The position numbers were made by a program, and so were the translations under genes. A DNA stretch of 64,000 bases, from positions 9,642,334-9,706,333 of the forward strand of contig NC_045147.1 of NCBI RefSeq assembly GCF_008831285.2, written 5' to 3'. Below the pieces are notes generated by a model. That model had not been told where the DNA came from. It did no database searches and saw only the letters and a list, made by a program, of their open reading frames with translations. Positions 11,996-22,988 of the stretch are shown here, in pieces (positions within the stretch are counted from its first letter, which is position 1; each line of letters starts with the position of its first letter). This DNA is from Nymphaea colorata. Its lineage: Eukaryota; Streptophyta; Magnoliopsida; Nymphaeales; Nymphaeaceae.

Positions 11996-13719
11996 CTACA
12001 GATGATATGGAAGTGGAGTGCCTGTGGTGATCATGGCCACTACCGCCTTCCCATGGTCAGGAAATTGATTTATCAACACCTCAGAGATGCTATCATCACC
12101 AATCTGGAGATCTTTATTGATGAAGTCCTGGATAATATTTTTGAGGACAAAACAATCCTCGGTGTCATGACCAGGGGCACGATGAAACTTACACAGTTTT
12201 TCTTTATTTCTTCCCATCATTCTCGGAGGCTCAGATACTTTTGGCAAGACTATGGTTCCCTTGGCAAGAAGATATTCCAGGATCTTCTCGCGAGACTGAC
12301 TGAGATGAGTGAATTTCCGGTCATAACTCCAGACTGGGTGTTTGTTTTTTCTTTCGTCATTGCCTTTGGGAAACTGTGTTCTTCTTGAAACTGACTTCCT
12401 TGTCATGCTTGTAGTTGTTGCCATGATCCTTTTTAATGCTAGCATTGACTATGAAGTGTGTAGGCAACTGTGTCCTTCCTCCATTCTTTCTATCTTCTTT
12501 GTACTTAGGAGCAATAATTCCATCAAAATCTCATTCCTCAATTCATTCTTCTATCAAGTTTGCTTGTTCAATCAACTAAGCAAAAGTCATGATTGGAGCG
12601 TTGCAGATGAGACTTTTTAAGGACTGGACAAGATTTTTCCTAACGAGTGACAAGGCTTGTGTCTCAGAAATGGGCTCCTTCATCTTGTTGCATTGAATTC
12701 TTCATATTTTCTCCCTATTTCTGATAGAGACTGCAAATAGTACTGAGGGTCGGAGCCATGGGAGCATTTTGCTCGAATATTTCCACAAACATGTTAATCA
12801 ACTTGTCAAATTCCTTGAGTTCGACTGGGTTGACATTTTTTTTGTACCACTGTGCGGCGATGCTTTCAAGACTTCTTGGAAAATAGCGAAACAAAGCTCT
12901 GTTATTTGCCTGAATTTTGTAGCAATCATCGAAAAAGGTTGAAAGATGAACATGCAGGCAAGTGGTTCCATCATATCTGACGAACTTTCTGGGCAAGCCT
13001 TTCACGTCCTCGTCCCCTTCAATGCCAAGGTAGTAGTCCTCACATGAGTATGAACATTTCCCCTTCCCCCTAAGCTCAAGATTGTTCATTCTTTTCTCCA
13101 TTTCATAGAATCTACGCTTAGTCAGACTTTCATCATCACTTGATTCGACCAATTCTGGCTTGGTCTTTTTCTTCTTGTCCTTGATCTCCTTTACTTTTTC
13201 TTCAAAACTCTCACTGTCTGAGCTACTGCTAGGGATATACTTCTCTGTCTTTTTGACTTTCTTGGTAGGCTTTCTCTTCCTTTTAGGTTTCTCTTCTGAA
13301 CTTTCAGTGGTGATAGGGTTAGGTGAGCTGCTTTTCGCCATAATTTTTTTTCCTTTTTTGCTTCTTTTTGTTGTCTTTTTCGTTTTAAGAGAAAACAGTT
13401 CTGGTTTTTCTTCCATACTAGTTGTCGAATCTGAACCCAAATAGTCTTCATCCTGATCTTCAGGAGAAGACTTATTGTTTTTCTTCTTCCTTTTCTGCTT
13501 GGCAGTCTTTTCATTATCCAGCTTTGGAGTAACCATCAAGGCCTTTTGCTCTTCTTGCTCTTTCATGAATCGCTCTATAAACAAACAGAACATATGGTAA
13601 GCTTCTGGCTCGATTGCTGGGAGGCCAAGTGTTTCTGACTGGAGTTCAGAGGATGAAGCCTCGTTCTGAGGAGTCTGTTTAGCTTGCGATCTAGTTTCAA
13701 CTATCTTGTTGGCTTTCAA
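11996..13719 (-). pseudogene. Ogre/Tat-like gag, split by frame breaks
   Basis: The N-terminal part is a long intact ORF (13719 to 12715, 334 aa). It has a strongly charged Lys/Ser/Glu-rich region (KKKKK and SSSSDSES-type tracts), then a capsid-like segment with KFVRYDGTTCLHVHLSTFF and ALFRYFPRSLESIAAQWY. After a gap with stops and frameshifts (about 12446-12714) the C-terminal part continues at 12445-11996. It carries a nucleocapsid-like cluster, CKFHRAPGHDTEDC, followed by FVLKNIIQDFINK, which is characteristic of Ogre/Tat gags. The protein would package element RNA in cytoplasmic particles. The break makes this copy defective. Plus-strand ORFs in the same interval are shadows. Confidence 0.82.
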
Positions 13720-15852
13720 GTATTCACCTTATGACACAAGAAAATAAAGTTATTGGACGGAAATGATGACAAAATGAAGGTTCATATTGCATTACAAGTT
13801 TTAAAAGTTACATCCAAAGATACTAATAAAGATGACAACGACAGAAGGAATACAAAGTTGACAACATAAAACTTTTAGGGAAGGATGGATGGTGATCGGT
13901 TGGCATCCCACCACTCAACATATTCCTTCTTCACCACTGGGCCTGTGAACCCAGTGTATGATATCTGTGTCTTCCATTCTTGTCAAGCTACTGCAAACAA
14001 TGCCATCCATTGAGGAGAACTAAGGTCGAATTCGGGAATAGCTCAAATGGGTGCATGCACAGAGACCATCTTCTGCCTTTGAGAGAATTGTCTCATACAT
14101 CTATTAGCACAATAATCAACTATGAAGTAAGGGCCCAAGAGTGTGGTACGCCCATGATGATGGTGAGTATATCGGGGTAGGCTCTGTCGACGATCACAAT
14201 AGTCCCAAATCATCTCTCTTTCATTCAATTGCTCGACGGTATTGCTCCAAGGTTGTCAATGATCTGTCAGTATTTTTGAATAGACTGGCTTGGGGTCCCG
14301 CATGCTTGAGGAACCACAATTATAAATCATATGTGCATCCTTCTATGAAGTCGGTATCTCCAATGGTAAAGCGGGTGAGTCCTCGGTAAAGGAAGGCTAA
14401 GGCTGTCATTGGTACTGACAAGTGTCGGGTTCCTCTATGCCCCCATACCCGAAAAAGTTGGGCAATACAGACATCTAAAAGGTCACTTCCATCGGTAAAA
14501 AAGGTCACTCATACTGTGTAGAGCATCATACAATGTTTAATTCTCCCTATGGATTTTTGAGGTAGGGTAGAAGGTTCAACATAGGTTCCAAATTCTTCAT
14601 ACAAATTTTTTAGGTTGATGCTTTGATTTTCATGGTTTTCTACTAAAGGCCAAGTTTTTCATCCAGTAAAGTGACTTATAAGGTCATTTGAGTTAACCTT
14701 AGTTCGGTTCATTGAGGAATTGTTTCTCTAATGGTTCATTTGGGTTTTAGGTTGGGGTGGGAAGATCTAGTATTTCAGCGAATTCATCTAATAACACTAT
14801 CATTTCTCTCCATGTAAACCAAAAAGAGGAGGTCCTTGGATTCCAATGCTCGACAATTGCATGCATCAAATTTCCATCCATTGTTTGCATTCCTCCGGCT
14901 GCCACTGTCTCTAGCCCACATTCTTCAAAGTAAGAAGGAAACATTCGAGAAAAGTTGAGATGCCAAGTCTGATACCATTCGGGAGCTAAAGGTTTAGACT
15001 CAAGAGAAATGTAGGTGGACCGTTCGGGACCTTCCCCAAAGAGGATGTGATCATAAGGGAATGTGACACCACATCTTGAATGATGACTCTAAAAGACAAA
15101 GATTAAATTAGTGAAAAACATAGACTAGATTGACAAAGACAATATGAAGTAGAAGTATTGAATGAGATTGTAAATCATCACATAAGGTTTCACACACATC
15201 AACATCTACCATGATTTTTTTTTTTTTTTTTAAATTGGGTATAGGAACCTAATTTAGATAATTTTATGTCACGATAATCCAGTGTCAAGTTATGCTTATA
15301 TACCTTAGCCAAATGGCATAGTACGAGCATAGATTCTTCCTTAGGCAATTAAGTGTAGGGTTCATCAACTTCTTCTTGATCACTCGTTGATATACCATAA
15401 ATTATCACTCATGGTATTAACGAGGGGGCTTTTCCGCCCAAGGTGTGGTCTAGTTGTAAGGCTTAGTCTTGTGCTACCGTCAAGGACCAAGCCTGGCAAC
15501 ATGATGACCGAGACAAATAGGTATGAAAAATTTTGAAATATGAGAAATCATGTAAAATGAGTTGTCTCTAATGCAATGTTACCTAAGTTGATGATTAAAA
15601 TAGAAGAGCAAACATTGTTTTCAAACAACTCCTAAATTGAGAAGGGTGGTATGTGATCATAGATATAAGTGAACATGATTGAACCTCCTCAATTAGTCCT
15701 ATGTGCAAGAAAACAAACACAATCACCAAGCAATACAATGAAATGCCAATGGGGCCAAGGCCAAAATAGGGGACATGCTTTATCATTGGTAATATGTGAG
15801 ATGTTCAAGTTTATAAAATTGCATCAATTATAATCATAGGCAAACGATGACG
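13720..15852 (-). other. Leader between Ogre-like 5' LTR and gag
   Basis: About 2.1 kb of mostly non-coding minus-strand leader holding the ORF1-like fragment at 14747-14944. It has a poly-T tract (about 15211-15229 on the plus strand) and no other recognisable protein. A long 5' leader is usual for Ogre-type elements. Confidence 0.55.
14747..14944 (-). pseudogene. Upstream ORF remnant resembling the plant mobile domain
   Basis: The 65-aa ORF upstream of gag contains HAIVEHWNPRTSSFW followed by LLDEFAEILDLP. This resembles the W-x-P-x-T-x-x-F ... L-x-D-x-x-x-L-L-x-L-P pattern of the plant mobile domain found in some transposon and host proteins. Ogre elements are known to carry an additional ORF1 between the 5' LTR and gag, so the position fits. 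The fragment is short, the surrounding leader (13.7-15.85 kb) is full of stops, and I cannot define the complete ORF. The identification rests on motif resemblance only. Confidence 0.5.
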
Positions 15853-15873
15853 GGTCTCATCATGGTCGCCATC
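15853..15873 (-). other. Candidate primer-binding site of the Ogre-like element
   Basis: Immediately inside the inferred LTR end (…GCAAACA), the minus strand reads GATGGCGACCATGATGAG. TGGCGACC is the reverse complement of a tRNA acceptor end GGTCGCCA, and Ogre elements are known to use tRNA-Arg primers. The exact tRNA was not verified. Confidence 0.5.
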
Positions 15874-16703
15874 TGTTTGCATCCCAAAATTTTATTGGTT
15901 TTGGAGTGCTTCAAAAAATTGAGTTTTGTTTTGAAATTGGAAAGAAAAGGGACTCGCCCGTCAGTACGAGGATTGACCGTTCCCGGCACCTTTACGGGAG
16001 GTAATCAATCCAAGGGTTATGTTCATCATTGATACATTTCATTTTAACTTAAACATCCTTTTGATTCTATATGCGGTGTAGAAAATATTGAAAGTTTGGT
16101 GTTTCAAATTTTTGAAAAGACTCTTGAAGGGTTGCTTGAAAATGTGAAATGTTTTGAGGAAAAAGTGGAATTAGTAAGTATCATTTGAAAAGTTCGTGAA
16201 ATCATTTTGAAATCACTTTAGTGTTCGCTTAAGATTTTAAGTAGGTTTGAGATTTTGCTCTAATTCGGTTACCACCTAGTTAGAGCTCCATCCCATGTTG
16301 CTTAAGTTCTTTTGGAGAGATGTTTGTGATCATAAGTGAAGCAAAGTGGGTGAGAATGCATGGATGCATTTATCCTATATGAATGTAAAACATTCTTACC
16401 ACAACATTCATCTAAAGTCATTCCTACCACAATATACATCTAAGGTTTTTGTTGTTGTATATAAAAATGAAAATTTTTGAAAGGGGATTGAGATTGTAGA
16501 CCATCAAGCATGACTCCAATGTTGGAGAGGAAAATGGAGAGAGGAAAATGGAGAGAGGAAGAGCTCAAGAGAAACTCTAAGTCTTCAAGTGAGAATACAT
16601 TAGAGTTTCTCCCAAGGGCCAATCTTATCCAAGAGGGGGGAAAATGAAGGGTATTTATAAAAGATTTTGGAGCTAAAACCCTAAATTTGAATTTTTTTGA
16701 CCT

Positions 16704-17126
16704 AAAAAGACTAAAATCACCCTCTGAAATGAGATTTTTGTTGTCAAAAGGAAGGACAAATGAGTTTTGTCCACCCAAAAAGACTAAAATCACCCTCTAA
16801 AAGGAGATTTTTTGGTTAAAAGGAAGGACAAATGGGTCTTGTACACCCAAAAAGACTAAAATCACCATCTAAAAGAGATTTTTTGTCAAAAGGAATGGCA
16901 AATTGGTCTTGTCCACCCAAAAAGACTAAAATTACCCTCTAAAAGGAGAATTTTTGGTCAAAAGGAAGGGCAAATGGGTCTTGTCCACCAAAAAAGACTA
17001 AAATCACCCTCTAAAAGGAGATTTTTTGGTCAAAAGGAAGGGCAAATGAGTCTTGTCCACCCAAAAAGACTAAAATCGCCCTTTAAAAGGTGTTTTTTAT
17101 CAAAAGGAGGGGCAAATGGGTCTTAA
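16704..17126. repeat. Six tandem ~72-bp repeats in the Ogre-like U3
   Basis: Units start with AAAAAGACTAAAATCACCCT at about 16704, 16777, 16849, 16919, 16991 and 17063 (spacing 70-73 bp), each followed by GGTCAAAAGGAAGGGCAAATG and CTTGTCCACC words. The last unit is partial. They differ by a few substitutions and short indels. Their position just upstream of the minus-strand TATA box would place them in the element's promoter region. Confidence 0.9.
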
Positions 17127-17129
17127 ATG

Positions 17130-17262
17130 ATCGATTTGGATCTGAACTTGGGTTTTGGATCTAATTTGGATATGAAAGTTGTATTTTGGATTTAATTTGG
17201 ATCAAAAAGTTATATTTTGGATTTAATTTGGATATAAAAGTTGTATTTTGGATTTGAATCTT
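17130..17262. repeat. Short tandem repeats (~36 bp) in the Ogre-like U3
   Basis: About four degenerate copies of a GTTGTATTTTGGATTTAATTTGGAT-type word lie next to the 72-bp array. They form a second, independent expansion in the same U3. Confidence 0.75.
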
Positions 17263-17331
17263 GTGCCTAAATTTGAGTTTCGTGCTTGGATAAAACATCA
17301 TAATCTTTTAGAAAAATTTGGGGTGATTACA

Positions 17332-18544
17332 ATTTTCCTTCTTGTTGAACCGAGCGATCAAATCTTCTTCCCTACACGATACCGTGGATGCCAATCTCAG
17401 TTAGACAAGGGGTCTTGAATGCAAAGATTGACACCACGTTGATCTTATGGACAGGGCTGCACCGAGACTATTACCACCAAGTATTGGAAGGAAGGGAATA
17501 CTTGGCTCACAGTGGAACTTTCACCGGATGTCGATGGTGGATGAGGCATGGGCAGAACAACGGCTCGTTTTCTTCTCCATCTCCCTCTATGGCAGACGCC
17601 TCTCAACACCTTCGTGGTCAAGGTGAAGGCACGGCTGCATATCCAAGAACTTCTTGGTTCAGGAATGATGATAAACTTCGCGTTAATGGCTACCGGCAGC
17701 CATTAATCTCACGAAGCTCCTCAATATTCTCACGGCTTGGTGAGTATTGTAGTGTATTGCTTTCAAGGAAGCCACAACCTAAGGTCCAAAGAACTCCTCA
17801 CGAAGATAGAGAGAGAAAGCTCAATTTCATTATGCAAGAATGAATAAAACGTCTCGGTTTTGACTTATATACAAGTGCCAAACCGGTCCAAAGCACTGTC
17901 TCGAGATGAGACGTAAAACAAACCGAATCAAACAAGAAAACAGTACAAAAACAAATGAATCAAATCATTCTAAGTAATTGTTCAAATCTGATTTGGGCCA
18001 AAGGCCCCACCTCGCCCAGGTCCGCCTGAGCTTCGCAAATCTGATCCGTGAAGTGGGCCCGAGCCCATCGTTCTTGATCCGCACTAGGATAATGTGTTCT
18101 CCTCGCCATGCCGAGCCTACCTTCATCTAGGCTAAGTGCGCCTAGGTCTTCCTCTTCCGAACTAGGTGACTCCGGGCCTTCCTCATCTATGCTAAGTGCA
18201 CCTATGTCTTCCTCACCTAGACCGGGTGGGTCTAGGTCTCCTATGTCAAGGTCACCTAGGTCTTCGATGAACTTCGCATTCTTAACCTCACAAGGCCAAG
18301 ATATGCCAAAGCCGTTTGAAGTCTCTTCCGCTTTGCTTGAGGAGTTAACCTCACAAGGAAAAAGTCCGACTTCTCTCGAAAACACCTTTGAAGACTTCGG
18401 GAGTTTAACCTCCCTATGCGTTTGACCCGCTCCCGAAGTCGCTCCCACCTGTTCTTTGCAAATCTCATAAGCACAAAAATTGGCCTCACAATACGAAAGA
18501 GCGCCTTCGGTGGAGGTGCCCACATGGGACGTAGGCTCGTATCA
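17332..18544 (-). repeat. 5' LTR of the chromovirus, truncated
   Basis: Matches 6475-7700 of the left LTR, with substitutions and a short deletion near the right end (the copies differ around GGGACGTAGGCTC). It keeps U3 and the TATA-containing promoter on the minus strand but lacks the distal ~2.05 kb and the PBS. It ends CTCGTATCA at 18544, directly followed by the target duplication GAAGG. Confidence 0.85.
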
Positions 18545-18549
18545 GAAGG

Positions 18550-19700
18550 AAGAAGCTGACACAAGAACATGGGGTATAAAATTTTTCATGGCATCCCATG
18601 ATTTACCACGAAACATTTCCGCCAAACACACACGAAACCCTCACCCTCTCTGTAAAGCGGTCTCTTTGTCTCCCTCTATCCCCTACAGTGTCTTATCCAT
18701 CATTTTCCTCCTCCATCTCCTGTGACCCTGGCTTCACTTATAGGTCAGCAATGGTTGAGTTCAACCAAACAATAACCCCACCACCTCTTCATCCAACTCA
18801 CTAGTCTGGAATCACCACTGCCGTGTGGCTTTTCAACAACCTGATCGCCTCTTCAAACCATTTATCTTCCATCCGGTAGCAGCTCGAGCAGTAGCAGTTC
18901 ACCGCCAGGAACTTGCCAAGAAGTCCCTTCGTCTGCAATATACAATCACTCACTTTGTCTTTGAATGGCCATGGCCTGCATCAACCGTGGCCAACATCCA
19001 TCGATTTTTGTCTCTCACTCCTAATCTATGTTCTCATTTGCAGCCTTAATCGGTGGAACAAATCATTTGCAGTGTTCCCTCTCTAATCTCCAATGGTACA
19101 AGTATAGTTGGCACCTCTAGCCTCTCTCTCTTTCCCTTTCGTGTTCCTTGTCTCTTTCACTGATTCAATATGTCCCTGCTTGATCTGCAGTAGGAACCAT
19201 TGGAATAGTACAACTACAGCTCATTTTGAGGTACAAGCCCTCAACATGTTCGATGAAATATCTGGTTTTGTTTTTTTTGCTTCTATTCTTTTCTTTTCCT
19301 TTCCTTTTAGTACTGATTGGATGTATATCAGTGTTATAACATCATAGTTACATATATAAGTGATCTTGGCATGAACAGATTTGTGTTTGCCCATTTTGAC
19401 GTCTTATGCAAATGATTAAGTTATTTTCATAATAAATTTATAATAATGTGTTACATTGGCTTTGATATATGTGGATGGCTTATTGCTGATGATGTGCCAC
19501 TAGGTGCTTTTCTCTCTTCTAATTGAGTTTTTAAGAGGACGTGTTTGTGTGTTTGAACTTTTTCAGTTATATCTCACGTGTACTATATTCTACCTAAATG
19601 AATTCTTTCTTCAGTAAATGACTTTTTTGTTTAACTTCAAATTGTATCTCTTTTATGCACTGCATTTATTTCGAGGATAGCATCTTGACTGGGGTTCTGG
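18550..19700. other. Unassigned low-copy-looking DNA, no gene confirmed
   Basis: Pyrimidine-rich, moderately GC-rich sequence resembling a plant 5' untranslated region (CCTCTCTCTTTCC tracts and several possible splice acceptors such as TTTGCAG near 19042). Short plus-strand ORFs occur, but none shows a recognisable domain. It might be the upstream end of a gene that the tandem array disrupted; I cannot support a CDS. Confidence 0.4.
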
Positions 19701-19706
19701 TGGTCA

Positions 19707-20120
19707 CTACAGTGAAGTATTAGTATAATTTGCTTTGAATTGCTTGTCCATCAATATAGGACTCTCAGATGCCTTTTGCCTATCAAAGAGATGTATTATT
19801 ACATTATCAAAGATTTTGAGTAAAGGTTGTCTCAAGAACGGTATGAGCCTGAAAGCAAGGTTAGCAAAACTTGAAGGCAGGATGCTCATTGAAATCACAA
19901 CCAACATCTTGCCTGTAAAAAATAGTTGAACTTCGCTATGAAAAGGGTGATGCCAAATCAAAATCCAAGTAAATGTCAAGATGAATCCAATGCCCACTAC
20001 TGCATGGAATATCTTTTGTTGTGGTAGGACAATATGACTCAGTTGAACATAACACATTACCATTCCTTCCAACATCAAGCCACTTATTTGCTCCACCACA
20101 TGAATGATTTGCTTTTCCAT
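19707..20120 (-). CDS. Unidentified hydrophobic ORF, possible exon of a membrane protein
   Basis: This 137-aa minus-strand ORF is strongly hydrophobic. It has segments around LMLEGMVMCYVQLSHIVL, FHAVVGIGFILTFTWILIW and FTGKMLVVISMSILPSSF that look like three membrane helices. It then has a basic, soluble tail (about the last 40 residues). Upstream the frame stays open for about 17 codons to an acceptor-like AACTAATCAG, so it may be an internal or terminal exon. I do not recognise the family. Its first 60 codons are included in the 1.52-kb unit and so recur at 21393-21641 and 22916-23164, where the ORF continues into unrelated sequence after WHHP. Only this copy retains the full reading frame. 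Confidence 0.35.
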   Translation of the reverse strand: MEKQIIHVVEQISGLMLEGMVMCYVQLSHIVLPQQKIFHAVVGIGFILTFTWILIWHHPFHSEVQLFFTGKMLVVISMSILPSSFANLAFRLIPFLRQPLLKIFDNVIIHLFDRQKASESPILMDKQFKANYTNTSL

Positions 20121-21465
20121 GAGGCAACTAGTAATCGTATTTGTATTAATTTTCTGATTAGTTATAACAAAAACATAAATTATTCAAAAAAATATTAATT
20201 ATGATGTTCAACATTTATTATTTCAGTTTTGAGTTATCTTGATAACATATGTTGTAGATAGAAATCTGCACATGGTTGACCTACATTGCATTCACTCTCC
20301 TATATATTGAGTTGCAACTGAATAGCACTTGCATCAAGTTCTGCTCTAGTTTTAAATATCTAAAAATAAAATTGTGCTCGTTTTGTTTGTCAAGCATGTC
20401 ACAATAAGATTTCAAGGACACAATAAGGCTTTGCTTTTTGCATATATCTTAGCAAATTTGTTTTATTAAGGAGGTTAGGATTTCTAGAATTACCATTGCT
20501 TCTTGCCCTAATAACTATGCATTTTATTTCATAGAAGCCATATCTGTATTTTATATTGATCTCATTGAGATTATGTTTAAGAGGCTGATGGTAGATCTAT
20601 TGTGGTTATGTGCCATTAAAATTTTTAGTTCTAGTTAAATACATTATATTAATGATCTTACTGTCCTCTGCTACGTATTTGTTTGATTTTCTCATTTATT
20701 AACATACAAATATTACAAAAGAAAATGAGAAATATCTCTTCTGCAAATGGCTTTCATGATGAATATGAATTTTAAGCTTTAAATTAAAACAAAAGGATTT
20801 TCTTTTTGTCATCATTTTGTAGGGGTTTGTACTTTTTTTTTGGGGTGGGGAATGGTGTTATAGCCTAAATTACACTTCCTGCAGTGTAGCTATCCCTTAA
20901 AACTAGCTTTGGAGTGGACTTTATTGCTTTCTTCATAATTATGCTACTTAGGGATGCATCATACTATATAGTATGTTAAGTAGAATTGTGGTCTCAACTG
21001 CCACACTTGTGGCAACCATTCTGCACCCAACTGCACTTATAATGTTGCTCTTTGTGCCCTAAATTTTATCTTTGGCTACCCTTTATTTTTCCTTCCTTGT
21101 TTTTCCCAGTCTATGACCTTAATAGTTAACACTTTGTAGTACAGTTTGTTTATCTCAAGGACAATCTGAGGGTAGTGAGATTTTAAAATGGGTGAAGGTA
21201 TGTACATACAACCTACATGCAACAACATATTCGCCATGTGCGAGTGGTTGCATCCTTTTGAATTGCATGTTGTGAATGCCTGTGCATGCTGTTAGCAATT
21301 TGAAATCCTGCTTCATTGTACTGGAATTACTTGAGATTTTATTAAGTTGAATTTGATGTATGACAATAAAGTTGGTTTTTTAGGTACTGGATTTAAGTTT
21401 TAATGGGTCTTGCATTTGTGCCTCTTGAAAATTGCAAATTTCTGCATGTACTTTTGCATAATTCA
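19945..21465. repeat. Tandem 1.52-kb repeat, unit 1
   Basis: First of three head-to-tail copies. The unit starts at GGGTGATGCCAAATC. Unit 1 differs from units 2 and 3 at several shared positions (for example AAATGTCAAG versus AAAGGTTAAG, and GGCTACCC versus GGCTACTC), so it split off first. It contains the 5' part of the hydrophobic minus-strand ORF and no complete gene. Confidence 0.95.
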
Positions 21466-22988
21466 GGGTGATGCCAAATCAAAATCCAAGTAAAGGTTAA
21501 GATGAATCCAATGCCCACTACTGCATGGAATATCTTTTGTTGTGGTAGGACAATATGACTCAGTTGAACATAACACATTACCATTCCTTCCAACATCAAG
21601 CCACTTATTTGCTCCACCACATGAATGATTTGCTTTTCCATGAGGCAACTAGTAATCGTATTTGTATTAATTTTCTGATTAGTTATAACAAAAACATAAA
21701 TTATTCAAAAAAAATTATTAATTATGATGTTCAACATGTATTATTTCAGTTTTGAGTTATCTTGATAACATATGTTGTAGATAGAAATCTGCACATGGTT
21801 GACCTACATTGCATTCACTCTCCTATATATTGAGTTGCAACTGAATAGAACTTGCATCAAGTTCTGCTCTAGTTTTAAATATCTAAAAATAAAATTGTTC
21901 TCGTTTTGTTTGTCAAGCATGTCACAATAAGATTTCAAGGACACAATAAGGCTTTGCTTTTTGCATATATCTTAGCAAATTTGTTTTATTAAGGAGGTTA
22001 GGATTTCTAGAATTACCATTGCTTCTTGCCCTAATAACTATGCATTTTATTTCATAGAAGCCATATCTGTATTTTATATTGATCTCATTGAGATTATGTT
22101 TAAGAGGCTGATGGTAGATCTATTGTGGTTATGTGCCATTAAAATTTTTAGTTCTAGTTAAATACATTATATTAATGATCTTACTGTCCTCTGCTACGTA
22201 TTTGTTTGATTTTCTCATTTATTAACATACAAATATTACAAAAGAAAATGAGAAATATCTCTTCTGCAAATGGCCTTCATGATGAATATGAATTTTAAGC
22301 TTTAAATTAAAACAAAAGGATTTTCTTTTTGTCATCATTTTGTAGGGGTTTGTACTTTTTTTTTGGGGTGGGGAATGGTGTTATAGCCTAAATTACACTT
22401 CCTGCAGTGTAGCTATCCCTTAAAACTAGCTTTGGAGTGGACTTTATTGCTTTCTTCATAATTATGCTACTTAGGGATGCATCATACTATATAGTATGTT
22501 AAGTAGAATTGTGGTCTCAACTGCCACACTTGTGGCAACCATTCTGCACCCAACTGCACTTATAATGTTGCTCTTTGTGCCCTAAATTTTATCTTTGGCT
22601 ACTCTTTATTTTTCCTTCCTTGTTTTTCCCAGTCTATGACCTTAATAGTTAACACTTTGTAGTACAGTTTGTTTATCTCAAGGACAATCTGAGGGTAGTG
22701 AGATTTTAAAATGGGTGAAGGTATGTACATACAACCTACATGCAACAACATATTCGCCATGTGCGAGTGGTTGCATCCTTTTGAATTGCATGTTGTGAAT
22801 GCCTGTGCATGCTGTTAGCAATTTGAAATCCTGCTTCATTGTACTGGAATTACTTGAGATTTTATTAAGTTGAATTTGATGTATGACAATAAAGTTGGTT
22901 TTTTAGGTACTGGATTTAAGTTTTAATGGGTCTTGCATTTGTGCCTCTTGAAAATTGCAAATTTCTGCATGTACTTTTGCATAATTCA
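21466..22988. repeat. Tandem 1.52-kb repeat, unit 2
   Basis: 1,523 bp, almost identical to unit 3. The junction with unit 1 reads ATAATTCAGGGTGATGCC, fusing the end of the unit to its start. It carries a truncated 82-aa version of the hydrophobic ORF (21393-21641, minus strand) that runs through the junction. Confidence 0.95.

Larger units (their letters stand above)
9291..17331 (-). mobile_element. Ogre/Tat-like LTR retrotransposon, 3'-truncated, inserted in the chromovirus 5' LTR
   Basis: On the minus strand, a 5' LTR (17331 to 15874) is followed by a candidate PBS, a leader with an extra upstream ORF remnant, gag, protease, reverse transcriptase and the first half of RNase H. The element stops in RNase H at about 9290-9365. 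Integrase and the 3' LTR are absent. Diagnostic features are the gag zinc-knuckle region CKFHRAPGHDTEDCF, the RT motif AYIDDILIKSK, and TAFTTPWGTFCYTVMPFGLK. All match the Ogre/Tat type rather than chromoviruses. The right border coincides exactly with the point where chromovirus LTR sequence resumes (17332). That site corresponds to 6475 in the intact LTR, indicating insertion there. Confidence 0.8.
15874..17331 (-). repeat. 5' LTR of the Ogre-like element (about 1.46 kb)
   Basis: The plus-strand interval begins TGTTTGCATCCC and ends GATTACA, so on the minus strand it starts TGTAATCACC and ends …AACA. A minus-strand TATA box (TTTTATAAATACCC, near 16650-16662) precedes a TCTC-rich leader. Upstream of the TATA box, in U3, sit two tandem-repeat arrays. 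The 3' LTR partner is deleted, so the borders rest on the TG/CA ends, the PBS and the exact resumption of chromovirus LTR at 17332. Confidence 0.7.
4424..18544 (-). mobile_element. Composite Ty3/gypsy nest: long-LTR chromovirus interrupted by an Ogre/Tat-like element
   Basis: The outer element runs on the minus strand. Its left end starts TGGTAGGGTCTGCC at 4424 and its right end finishes CTCGTATCA at 18544. Both ends are flanked by the same 5-bp target duplication GAAGG (4419-4423 and 18545-18549), which fixes the borders. The 3' LTR (left) is complete; the 5' LTR (right) keeps only the part corresponding to 6475-7700 of the left copy. Between them, only the 3' third of a chromovirus pol survives next to the 3' LTR. 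The rest is an Ogre/Tat-like element in the same orientation. LTRs of about 3.3 kb and a chromodomain-type pol end fit the Tekay/Del group, although lineage assignment needs a domain phylogeny. The copy is not autonomous. Confidence 0.82.

Noticed and set aside
13160-13444. 94-codon plus-strand hydrophobic ORF
   Set aside because: Reverse of the Lys/Ser/Glu-rich gag segment, so the hydrophobicity is a complement artefact.
16704-17126. Regular repeats considered as a CRISPR array
   Set aside because: Units are contiguous tandem repeats without unique spacers, in a plant LTR.
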